Source of the DNA: UPXZ01 sp964634605
Lineage (GTDB): Bacteria; Bacteroidota; Bacteroidia; Bacteroidales; Paludibacteraceae
Assembly (NCBI GenBank): GCA_964634605.1
Contig: CAZWLJ010000003.1
Location: 62,001-126,000, forward strand
Length of the DNA stretch: 64,000 bases
Direction: 5' to 3'
The notes beneath the pieces were generated by a model. That model was not told the origin of the DNA and made no database searches. It saw nothing but the letters and a program-made list of their open reading frames with translations. Numbering within the stretch: the stretch's first letter is position 1; every line of letters begins with the position of its first letter. The position numbers were made by a program, and so were the translations under genes. Below, piece by piece: positions 44,004 to 52,181 of this stretch.

Positions 44004-44540
44004 TTATTTTATTCGGTAATATACTTTCAGCTGGTAGAATACAGGAAACAAAGTTCCGGGACCTTTTTTCCCGTTGCTGTTAATAAAATTATAACCCAGA
44101 GAAGCCGAAAGAGTCAGCGGAACAGCAAACCGGTACGACATGCCGGATTCAAACTGAAGCAACGAAGAACTGTTTGGCAGAATATCAAACTCAGAATTAT
44201 CATAATGAGCCATAAAATAACCTGCATTCAGACCTGTAAAAATTTGCATGGGCTTTTTTCTGAAAAAACGCCAGTCGGCTCCAAGTGTAAAACTCTCCTG
44301 ACTGATGGCATTTGACCTGAAAGCACTTCCCAGACGGCTTGATACCATGGCTGCTTTCAGATGAATTCTTCTGTCCAGCAAAAAATCTGAAGCAAAATCA
44401 ACTCCAATTCCATTTTCCCAGTATAATTTCTGAGTCTTTTGAGCTACAATTCCTGCATTCAACTCATAATACTTTGTAAACTGAGCACTTGAATATCCAA
44501 CAGAAAGGATAAAGACAAATAAAAACGGCAGTCTTTTCAT
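44004..44540 (-). CDS. outer-membrane beta-barrel-like protein
   Basis: 178 residues from the ATG at 44538-44540, which begins with a signal peptide (KRLPFLFVFILSVGYSSAQ). The rest alternates in the manner of a small barrel: LTLGADWRFF-like strands, MQIFTGLNAGYFMAHYD, GMSYRFAVPLTLSASLGYNF, and a final aromatic strand FYQLKVYYRI. The upstream ATG at 44582 lies before the -7 box and is rejected. Family not recognised. It is co-directional with the hydrolase lipoprotein. Confidence 0.65.
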   Translation of the reverse strand: MKRLPFLFVFILSVGYSSAQFTKYYELNAGIVAQKTQKLYWENGIGVDFASDFLLDRRIHLKAAMVSSRLGSAFRSNAISQESFTLGADWRFFRKKPMQIFTGLNAGYFMAHYDNSEFDILPNSSSLLQFESGMSYRFAVPLTLSASLGYNFINSNGKKGPGTLFPVFYQLKVYYRIK

Positions 44541-44561
44541 GATTCGATGTTTGAATTTCGG

Positions 44562-44569
44562 CAAATATA
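44562..44569 (-). promoter_or_regulatory. -7 box of the barrel-hydrolase unit
   Basis: Minus-strand TATATTTG (TAnnTTTG), 21 bases before the 44540 start; it decides that start. Confidence 0.55.
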
Positions 44570-44757
44570 ATACATTATTCAATATTTTGACTTAAAGATA
44601 TTTTTTTGAGAAACAAAAAAATATAAACAAGGTTTTATAAATGAATTAAAGCTAATTATAGATCACATTTATATCCTATTTTTTCTTTTCGAACTGTTAA
44701 AACGAACATTTAATAAATCCCGCTGTTTATAAGATTGAAATCAATAAAAGAAAGAAT

Positions 44758-45210
44758 ATGAATAAATTATTATGTAAAACAGACAGCAAATGCTGTAAAA
44801 ATCCGACTGACTGGGGATTATTAGTATTAAGACTGGTTGCAGGAATCTTTATGCTCACACACGGCTGGGCAAAACTATCGAATTTTTCAGAAATGAGCGG
44901 GCAGTTTCCTGCAATGCTTGGAATGAGTTCACAAATGGGACTTATACTCATCATTTTTGCTGAGTTTTTCTGTTCCATAGCGTTGATACTTGGATTATTT
45001 ACCCGATTAGCTACTATTCCGCTTATTATCGGAATGGCTGTAGCAGCATTTATGGCACATGCAACCGATCCGTTCTCAGCCAGGGAATTGCCTCTGCTAT
45101 ACCTGGGAGTATATGTAACTTTACTTCTTGCCGGCCCCGGTAAATATGCAATCGACACACTGATTTACAACAGATTCTGCCCCCGTGCAAAAAAGAAAAC
45201 CGAAGCATGA
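44758..45210 (+). CDS. DoxX-family membrane protein
   Basis: 150 residues with four membrane helices. DoxX features: LLVLRLVAGIFMLTHGWAKL (about 21-40), MGLILIIFAEFFCSIALILG, FTRLATIPLIIGMAVAAFMA and LYLGVYVTLLLAGPGKYAID. An N-terminal CKTDSKCCKN segment carries three cysteines. Function in this lineage is not defined. Single gene with its own terminator. Confidence 0.88.
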   Translation: MNKLLCKTDSKCCKNPTDWGLLVLRLVAGIFMLTHGWAKLSNFSEMSGQFPAMLGMSSQMGLILIIFAEFFCSIALILGLFTRLATIPLIIGMAVAAFMAHATDPFSARELPLLYLGVYVTLLLAGPGKYAIDTLIYNRFCPRAKKKTEA

Positions 45211-45238
45211 CAAATCAAAAAAAACCACAATAACACAG

Positions 45239-45270
45239 AAAAGGATACGATGAAAATTGTATCCTTTTTT
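45239..45270 (+). terminator. DoxX gene terminator
   Basis: AAAAGGATAC (45239-45248) pairs with GTATCCTTTT (45259-45268), followed by T residues. Confidence 0.8.
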
Positions 45271-45448
45271 GTTAAATTTTGCTTGTATAATCCCCCGAAA
45301 AGTAGTAACTTTAACCAATTTTTCGGATGTAAAACGAATAATTCAAAATGCAATTTTTTCACACATTTCACTCTTAACAACTCACTGAAATACAATAGAT
45401 TAAAAAATTCAGAAATCGTGTGAGTTCATAGTTATAAATTAATTAAAA

Positions 45449-47989
45449 ATGACAGAGCAAGAAGACAAAATTATCAAAGTGAACATTGATGACGAGATGA
45501 AATCGTCATACATCGATTATTCCATGTCTGTAATCGTTTCTCGTGCGTTGCCCGACGTTCGTGACGGGCTGAAGCCCGTTCACCGGAGGGTATTGTTCGG
45601 TATGAATGAGTTGGGAAACAATTCAGACAAACCTTATAAAAAATCGGCCAGAATCGTTGGAGAAGTGATGGGGAAATTTCACCCGCACGGCGATTCATCT
45701 ATCTACGGTACTTTAGTGCGGCTCGCCCAACCGTGGGCAATGCGTTATACAATGGTTGACGGACAGGGTAATTTCGGCTCTGTGGACGGCGACGGAGCTG
45801 CAGCTATGAGGTATACCGAAGCAAGACTCCGGAAAATTGCCGAAGAAATGCTCGAAGACATCAACAAAGATACCGTAGACTTTCAGGGCAACTTTGACAA
45901 TACACTCAGGGAGCCGAAAGTACTTCCGTCGAGAATACCTAACCTGATTGTAAACGGATCATCCGGTATTGCAGTAGGTATGGCTACCAATATGCCTACA
46001 CATAATCTGTCGGAAACCGTAGATGCATGTGTAGCCTACATCGATAACAACGAAATTGAAATTTCTGAAATAATAAAAATCATAAAAGCACCCGATTTCC
46101 CAACGGGTGGCATCATTTACGGTTACGCTGGTGTAAAAGAAGCATTCGAAACCGGACACGGAAGAGTGGTAATCCGCGCACGTGCCGAAATCGAAACCGA
46201 GAACGGGCACGAGCGACTCATCATTACCGAAATTCCATATATGGTCAACAAATCGGAGCTGATCAAAGCGATAGCCAACATGGTATCGGAAAAAAGAATC
46301 GAAGGTATATCAAACATTACCGACGAGACCAACCGTGAAGGTATGCGAATTGTGATAGATATCAAACGCGATGCGAATCCGGGAGTAGTGCTGAATAAAC
46401 TTTACAAATACTCAGCACTTCAATCTTCTTTCAGCGTAAACAACATAGCGCTGGTCAACAGCCGGCCAAAACAACTGAATATCAAGGAATTGATAAAATA
46501 CTTCGTTGAACACCGCCACGACGTGATAACCCGCCGCACTCAGTTTGAACTCAATGAAGCCGAAAAACGGGCTCATTTGCTGCAGGGTTTTATGATTATC
46601 CTGGACAATCTGGATGAGGCCATTCAGATAATACGGGATTCGCAGACACCTGACGAAGCCCGCTCCCGCCTGATGGAACGCTTTGAACTTTCTGACGTCC
46701 AGTCACGCGCCATTGTAGAAATGCGTCTGCGTCAGCTTACCGGCATGGAACAGGACAAGTTAAGGCTGGAGTACGAAGATTTGATGAAACAAATCGAACA
46801 TTTGAAAGAAATTTTAGAAAAAATTGAACTTCGGATGCAAATCATCAAAGACGAACTGCTCGAAATAAAAGAAAAATACGGCGACATACGCCGGACTGAA
46901 ATAGTTTATGCCTCAGAAGAATTCAATCCCGAAGATTTTTATGCCGATGACGAAATGGTAATCACGATTTCACATTTGGGATACATTAAAAGAACTGCAT
47001 TGAGCGAATTCCGTTCGCAGGGACGGGGCGGAGTAGGTTCTAAAGGCAGCGATTTTCGCGACGAAGACTTCATCGAACACATTTACCCAGCCACAATGCA
47101 CAACACAATGCTCTTTTTCACGCAAAAAGGTCAGTGCTATTGGCTCAAGGTATATGAAATACCCGAAGGAACCAAAAACTCCAAAGGACGTGCCATTCAA
47201 AATCTGCTCAACATCTCTTCGGATGATAAAGTAAACGCCTATATCCGCGTGAAAGGGCTTGATGATAAAGAATACATCAACTCTCACTTTGTTATTTTTG
47301 CCACAAAAAATGGTATTATCAAAAAAACCTCGCTGGAAGCCTATTCACGTCCGCGTCAAAACGGTGTAAGAGCCATCACGATACTTGAAAACGATGAGGT
47401 AATAGAAGTACGGCTCACCGATGGTAATTCTGAAATAATCATGGCAAACCGAAACGGACGCGCTATCAGGTTCAATGAATCAAAAGTACGGGCTATGGGA
47501 CGTACGGCAGCTGGTGTGAAAGGCATGACGCTGGATAACGACGGACAAGATCAAATAATTGGCATGATTTGTGGTATAACCAATGACGAAGTGAATATTC
47601 TGGTTGTATCCGAGCAGGGTTACGGAAAACGTTCGGCACTGGAAGACTACCGGGTGACGAACCGGGGTGGAAAAGGGGTGAAAACCATCAACATTACCGA
47701 CAAAACCGGCAAACTGGTTTCGATAAAAGGTGTGATAGACGACAATGACCTGATGATCATCAACAAATCCGGAATCACCATCCGTGTAAGCGTGGCCGAC
47801 TTGCGGGTAATGGGACGGGCCACACAGGGCGTAAGAATCATCAACCTCGAGAAACGCAACGACAGAATAGCTTCTGTATGTAAAGTGAACAAAGAAGAAG
47901 CCGAAGAAGCTATCCCTGAAAATGAGGAATCATCCGAATCGGATAAAACTTTGCAGGATAATGGTGAAAATGAATTATCAGACAAGTAA
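45449..47989 (+). CDS. gyrA: DNA gyrase subunit A
   Basis: 846 residues. Breakage-reunion domain with the quinolone region HPHGDSSIYGTLV (Ser83, Gly87 in E. coli numbering) and catalytic Tyr122 in AAAMRYTEARL. The C-terminal beta-pinwheel has the GyrA box QGRGGVGSKG (about 528-537), which separates gyrase from topoisomerase IV. The tail is acidic. It introduces negative supercoils with GyrB. A TPR protein gene follows after 58 bases. Confidence 0.96.
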   Translation: MTEQEDKIIKVNIDDEMKSSYIDYSMSVIVSRALPDVRDGLKPVHRRVLFGMNELGNNSDKPYKKSARIVGEVMGKFHPHGDSSIYGTLVRLAQPWAMRYTMVDGQGNFGSVDGDGAAAMRYTEARLRKIAEEMLEDINKDTVDFQGNFDNTLREPKVLPSRIPNLIVNGSSGIAVGMATNMPTHNLSETVDACVAYIDNNEIEISEIIKIIKAPDFPTGGIIYGYAGVKEAFETGHGRVVIRARAEIETENGHERLIITEIPYMVNKSELIKAIANMVSEKRIEGISNITDETNREGMRIVIDIKRDANPGVVLNKLYKYSALQSSFSVNNIALVNSRPKQLNIKELIKYFVEHRHDVITRRTQFELNEAEKRAHLLQGFMIILDNLDEAIQIIRDSQTPDEARSRLMERFELSDVQSRAIVEMRLRQLTGMEQDKLRLEYEDLMKQIEHLKEILEKIELRMQIIKDELLEIKEKYGDIRRTEIVYASEEFNPEDFYADDEMVITISHLGYIKRTALSEFRSQGRGGVGSKGSDFRDEDFIEHIYPATMHNTMLFFTQKGQCYWLKVYEIPEGTKNSKGRAIQNLLNISSDDKVNAYIRVKGLDDKEYINSHFVIFATKNGIIKKTSLEAYSRPRQNGVRAITILENDEVIEVRLTDGNSEIIMANRNGRAIRFNESKVRAMGRTAAGVKGMTLDNDGQDQIIGMICGITNDEVNILVVSEQGYGKRSALEDYRVTNRGGKGVKTINITDKTGKLVSIKGVIDDNDLMIINKSGITIRVSVADLRVMGRATQGVRIINLEKRNDRIASVCKVNKEEAEEAIPENEESSESDKTLQDNGENELSDK

Positions 47990-48047
47990 TCAATTATAAG
48001 ATTTCTAAAAACAAGCAACATTTAACAAATAAAACTATTTTACGAAA

Positions 48048-49271
48048 ATGAAAAAACTATTTTTATCTATCAGTCTAATGATTGGATTTTCAGCTGCACT
48101 TTTTGCTCAAAAAGCAAACGTATCACAGGCTGAAAGTTTGACCCTTCAGGAAAAACCTGATTTTAAAGCTGCACGCGAGGCTATCAAGTCTGCGCTTACT
48201 GACGAAAAGACCAAAAATGATCCAAAAACGTTTTTCACCGCCGGACTGATTGGTTATACCGAAAACGACTCGTACAGCAAACTTATGATGCTGGGTAAAG
48301 AAGTAGATCAGCTAAAAAAAGGAAAAGCCATCATGGAATCCTATGATTACTTCCTTAAAGCATACGAACTGGACCAAATGCCCAATGCAAAAGGAAAAGT
48401 AAAACCAAAATATGCAAAAAAAATCAAGGATATTATCAAAGAGTACTTTTCTACTCAATACAACCTGATTGGCTATGGAGCAAATTTATTTGATAAAAAA
48501 GATTACAAAAATGCATATGATGTGTTCCGTACTTATCTTGACATACCAAAACTGCCGATGATGAACAACGAACTGTCAATGACAGACTCCACTTATCGGA
48601 TGATTAAGTATTTCGCAGCACTGGCCACCACCAACATGCAAAATCATGAAAAAGCCATCGAAATGTACAAAGACCTGGCTGACGACAATTATGAAACAAA
48701 AAATGTGTATCAGTTGCTTGCAGATGAGTATCGTACCATAAAAGACACTGTAAATTATCTGGCAACACTCGAACAGGGATTCCAGCTTTTCAACGATGAT
48801 CCTTGGTTTCTTCAAAATATCATCAATCATTATATCTATGCCGATAAAATTGAAGAAGCATCAAAATACCTCGATGCAGCTATAGCACAGGCTCCTACAG
48901 TGGCAGAATACTACTATGTGAAAGGAAATGTGGATGAAAGACTTGGCAACTATGACTCTGCACGCAAGGCATTTGAAAAAGCGCTTGAACTTCAGCCAAA
49001 AATGGCCAGTGCCTATGCCGGTATCGGACGCTTGGTATTTAACCAGGCAGTAGAAATGTTAAGAGCAGCCGACTCAATCAAAGACAACAAAATTTACAAT
49101 ACTGAAGTAGCAAAAGCAAATGAAATCTTCAAACAATCATTGCCTTACATGGAAAAAGCCGTTGAACTTGATCCGAAAGACACCGATTTCAAACAAGCTC
49201 TGAAGATGCTCTACTACCGTCTGGGAGATAATGCAAACTACGAAAAGATTTCAAAAGAACTGGGTGAATAA
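48048..49271 (+). CDS. secreted TPR-repeat protein
   Basis: 407 residues with a signal peptide (KKLFLSISLMIGFSAALFAQ) and at least five TPR-like units, clearest in VAEYYYVKGNVDERLGNYDS with ARKAFEKALELQPKMASAYA, and in LPYMEKAVELDPKDTDFKQA. Predicted periplasmic scaffold of unknown partner. The gyrA-TPR order suggests co-transcription; a strong terminator follows. Confidence 0.85.
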   Translation: MKKLFLSISLMIGFSAALFAQKANVSQAESLTLQEKPDFKAAREAIKSALTDEKTKNDPKTFFTAGLIGYTENDSYSKLMMLGKEVDQLKKGKAIMESYDYFLKAYELDQMPNAKGKVKPKYAKKIKDIIKEYFSTQYNLIGYGANLFDKKDYKNAYDVFRTYLDIPKLPMMNNELSMTDSTYRMIKYFAALATTNMQNHEKAIEMYKDLADDNYETKNVYQLLADEYRTIKDTVNYLATLEQGFQLFNDDPWFLQNIINHYIYADKIEEASKYLDAAIAQAPTVAEYYYVKGNVDERLGNYDSARKAFEKALELQPKMASAYAGIGRLVFNQAVEMLRAADSIKDNKIYNTEVAKANEIFKQSLPYMEKAVELDPKDTDFKQALKMLYYRLGDNANYEKISKELGE

Positions 49272-49306
49272 TTAACCCCTCGACTTTCAGAAAAAATTTC
49301 ATTCAG

Positions 49307-49339
49307 AAAGAGGCTGGTCGTAATGACCCAGCCTCTTTT
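49307..49339 (+). terminator. terminator after the gyrA-TPR unit
   Basis: AAAGAGGCTGG pairs with CCAGCCTCTTT, with a T-rich tail. Confidence 0.8.
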
Positions 49340-49618
49340 ATTTTCCTGCATTCGATTTTACATACACGGTAGTTTATCCGGCTGAAGAGAACTACCTGCA
49401 GGATCACATATTGTAACAGTCTGACTGTTTGAAGAATAACGATTATAGCACCAGCATTACCGCACAGCAACCAGTGATATAACTTCATGTTAAATATTTT
49501 CCACAACTTTACACCACTCTGTTACATGCTGAGATTTTTGAGTTTTGGATATAGGTTTTTTAGTCCGTACCTGTATCAGATTATTTTTGTCAAAAGGATA
49601 ACCGGATCATCGTTCAAT
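49340..49618. other. non-coding gap with two small inverted repeats
   Basis: No credible gene. It holds GGTAGTT (49368-49374) facing AACTACC (49390-49396), and the palindrome AACAGTC T GACTGTT at 49415-49429. An isolated TATTTTTG at 49582-49589 sits about 30 bases before the terminator below, so a very short transcript is conceivable but unsupported. Confidence 0.4.
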
Positions 49619-49651
49619 AAAAAAAACCGGAAGGAATTTCCGGTTTTTTTT
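49619..49651. terminator. terminator of the TonB-receptor operon
   Basis: AAAAAACCGGAA pairs with TTCCGGTTTTTT around GGAAT. It works on the minus strand just after the last gene of the operon and could also work on the plus strand. Confidence 0.8.
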
Positions 49652-49668
49652 ATAATAATTTTAAGCTA

Positions 49669-51150
49669 TTATTTTACATTAAAATTTTTCACTTCCCAGG
49701 TGCCGGCTTTTGTAGCAGTTGATTTGTAAACGAGCGCCACCCTGATTTTCTTACCCGCGTATGCATTCAGACTGATGTCTCCTGAATTGTAGAAATCCCA
49801 GGTCGATGCATTTGTAAAGTTCGTAGGCAATTGAGTCCATGCAGCTGTATTTGGCAAGCCTGAAGTGTAATTTTCTGAAACCCATACACTGGCTTCATTA
49901 GCCGGAACTCCTCCGTATCTGAAAACATGGTCAAATGCCAGAGCTATATTCGTTTTTGAAGTCAGATCAATCTCGGGTGATATCAGCCAGTCCTCATTTG
50001 CCCGGTTCTGACTGCTTACATATCCGGTCATGTAGGCACATTTATAACTTGCGTTATAAGTCCATACTTCACTGCCAAGTACGTTTTGAGTGGTGAATTT
50101 TCCTAAATTGGATGCAAATGTTTCATAATAAATAGCATTACCCGGATCAAAAGGTTTATTTCCGCCCGATGTACCATCTTCCAGCAGGTAATAAGATGTG
50201 TTTTTCAAACCTGCAATTCCGAAATAGGCCGTAAGATCACCGTAAAGTGTTACCTTCTTCCCGAATAATGATTTGTTGTCTTTCAGATTGATACCGTTTC
50301 GCACTGCACCTGAAGGCAACTGAACTGCTATTGCCTGGCTCAGGTAAAGGGCTCCTGAATCGGCAACCAGAATATTGGTAGTCTGTGTACAGGTATCTCC
50401 ACTGAAATAAAATGAATTGCCTTTTCCGGCCACATACCATACATAGCCAACAATTGTTCCTTTCAGCCAGGCAGCTGTATTATTCTGATTATACGTACCG
50501 CCGAGCACTGAATAGGGTGAAGCACCCGTACCAAGTCCGTAATTTACATTTACTTTTACAGCTTCGCCGGTTGATACAACAAAGTTTTTCATCTCCCACG
50601 AACCAGCTTTGGTATTTGTAGAAATATACTTGAATGCAATATGAATTTTCTTTCCGGCATAAGCGGTGAGGCTTAATTGTCCGGAGCTTTCAAATTCCCA
50701 GGCTCCCGGATCTCTGAAAGGATTGGTTACAACCTGTGTCCAGTTGGCAGTTGCAGGTAATCCCGAAACATAATTATCAGATATCCATACTGTTGCTTCA
50801 TTAGCCAGATCGGCAAAATAGCGTGCCACGTGGTCGAAGGTAAAGTGAGCTGTTGTAACCCCGGAAAGATCAATCTGTGGTGATATCAGCCAGTCTTCGT
50901 TCGCCAGGTTTTCACGAGTTGCGCTCACATATCCGGTCATGAATGCATAACCTCTGGAATCGCCTACCCACACCTGATCTCCGGTAACGCTTTGAGTGGT
51001 AAAATCACCTAAAGTTCCGTCTTCGAAAGTGTGAGTGTAGATTACCTTTTGCTCTTCAGGATTTTGCAGATCATAATCAGTTGCATTTGTGCATTTGGTA
51101 AAAACAGCCGTGCTCAATAACAACAATCCATATATTAAATTCTTATTCAT
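49669..51150 (-). CDS. lipoprotein with two choice-of-anchor J domains flanking DUF6359
   Basis: 493 residues with a lipoprotein-like signal (LLLLSTAVFTKC). The two choice-of-anchor J modules (about 35-190 and 335-493) are near copies: ANEDWLISPQIDLSG versus ANEDWLISPEIDLTS, and AGKKIHIAFKYIS versus AGKKIRVALVYKS. Between them is a DUF6359 module (about 200-325) with GTIVGYVWYVAGKGNSFYF, VQLPSGAVRNGINLKDN and KKVTLYGDLTAYFGIAGLKN. Surface-exposed, function unknown. Last gene in an operon with a TonB receptor and a DUF5689 lipoprotein. Confidence 0.82.
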   Translation of the reverse strand: MNKNLIYGLLLLSTAVFTKCTNATDYDLQNPEEQKVIYTHTFEDGTLGDFTTQSVTGDQVWVGDSRGYAFMTGYVSATRENLANEDWLISPQIDLSGVTTAHFTFDHVARYFADLANEATVWISDNYVSGLPATANWTQVVTNPFRDPGAWEFESSGQLSLTAYAGKKIHIAFKYISTNTKAGSWEMKNFVVSTGEAVKVNVNYGLGTGASPYSVLGGTYNQNNTAAWLKGTIVGYVWYVAGKGNSFYFSGDTCTQTTNILVADSGALYLSQAIAVQLPSGAVRNGINLKDNKSLFGKKVTLYGDLTAYFGIAGLKNTSYYLLEDGTSGGNKPFDPGNAIYYETFASNLGKFTTQNVLGSEVWTYNASYKCAYMTGYVSSQNRANEDWLISPEIDLTSKTNIALAFDHVFRYGGVPANEASVWVSENYTSGLPNTAAWTQLPTNFTNASTWDFYNSGDISLNAYAGKKIRVALVYKSTATKAGTWEVKNFNVK

Positions 51151-51167
51151 AAGATTATCCGTTATAA

Positions 51168-52154
51168 TTATTTAGTGTAGTTTACATTAGTAAGATAAGT
51201 TTCAAAGCCTTTACCCAAATCGTCAAGTGTACGCAGTGTAAGCTGCCATGCTCCGGCTGCATCGGTGTAATTCTTGTACCATCCGACTATTAACGTAATA
51301 TTCCCGCTGAAGTTTGAGGGTGGAAGTGGTTTTGTGGCAAATTTGGCATATTCACTCGTTGCAATGGCGATATCACCGGTACCATCGTTGATGTTTCGGA
51401 GCTGAGGATAGCCAACACCTCCTGTAGATGGTGCAAATATCATATTCTCAGCTGTAAGAGCTTTTTTATTTCCGTCGAATCCGGTAAAATAAGCATTTTT
51501 AATGCAAATCAGTTTGTTAACCAGTTTGTTATAATCTGCGGCCTTGATTTGAGCTACAGTCATTGTATCGGCTTTAATCTTTTCGGGATGAGGCATTCCG
51601 TATGAATGAACATGACTTTGAGCAGTAAAAAGCGGCATCCGTCCGGGTTCAATCCTGTAAATGGAGTCACTGCCTGACACTTTCAAACGTTCTTTATTAA
51701 CGTACAGCGAACCAAGTTGCGGTGACTGTCCGTACTTGCCAATATACATGCCGTTGCAGCGAATCCACACCTTTTGGCCTAAGGGATAAATGGCAGAAAG
51801 ACCCGAAGCATCGACTGAAACCTTGATTGCCTGCCCGTCGGGTTTATCTTCCTGAACGACAAAATATTTGTAAACATTGCCTTCCACATCGGTAGAAGTG
51901 ATATATCCACTGATTACTACATCTTCTGATGATTCTATTATATCGGCAGTATAGAGTCCGGCCATTTTTCCCACAGGATCTGAATACGCGTCCTTATCTG
52001 TCATAAACGCTGTTTTGAGCTGCTGTATCGTATAGGTTGTTTTTAATGAATCTCCCATCAGTTGTTCCACCGGGATAGCATCAAATTCTGTTTTGTTGCA
52101 CGATGAAAAAATTGCAACAGGAATGATTAAATATAATATATATTTGATTTTCAT
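51168..52154 (-). CDS. DUF5689 lipoprotein
   Basis: 328 residues. Lipobox AIFSSC (Cys about 19). OB-like DUF5689 features: DVVISGYITSTDVEGNVYKY, FVVQEDKPDGQAIKVSVDAS, LGQKVWIRCNGMYIGKYGQS and PQLGSLYVNKERL. A second part includes NKLICIKNAYF and GNITLIVGWYKN. In Bacteroidetes these proteins accompany TonB receptors and extracellular nuclease- or phosphatase-like proteins. It lies 27 bases after the receptor gene and 17 bases before the next. Confidence 0.85.
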   Translation of the reverse strand: MKIKYILYLIIPVAIFSSCNKTEFDAIPVEQLMGDSLKTTYTIQQLKTAFMTDKDAYSDPVGKMAGLYTADIIESSEDVVISGYITSTDVEGNVYKYFVVQEDKPDGQAIKVSVDASGLSAIYPLGQKVWIRCNGMYIGKYGQSPQLGSLYVNKERLKVSGSDSIYRIEPGRMPLFTAQSHVHSYGMPHPEKIKADTMTVAQIKAADYNKLVNKLICIKNAYFTGFDGNKKALTAENMIFAPSTGGVGYPQLRNINDGTGDIAIATSEYAKFATKPLPPSNFSGNITLIVGWYKNYTDAAGAWQLTLRTLDDLGKGFETYLTNVNYTK

Positions 52155-52181
52155 ATTTCTAACTTTTTTCGGTTTGCAAAA

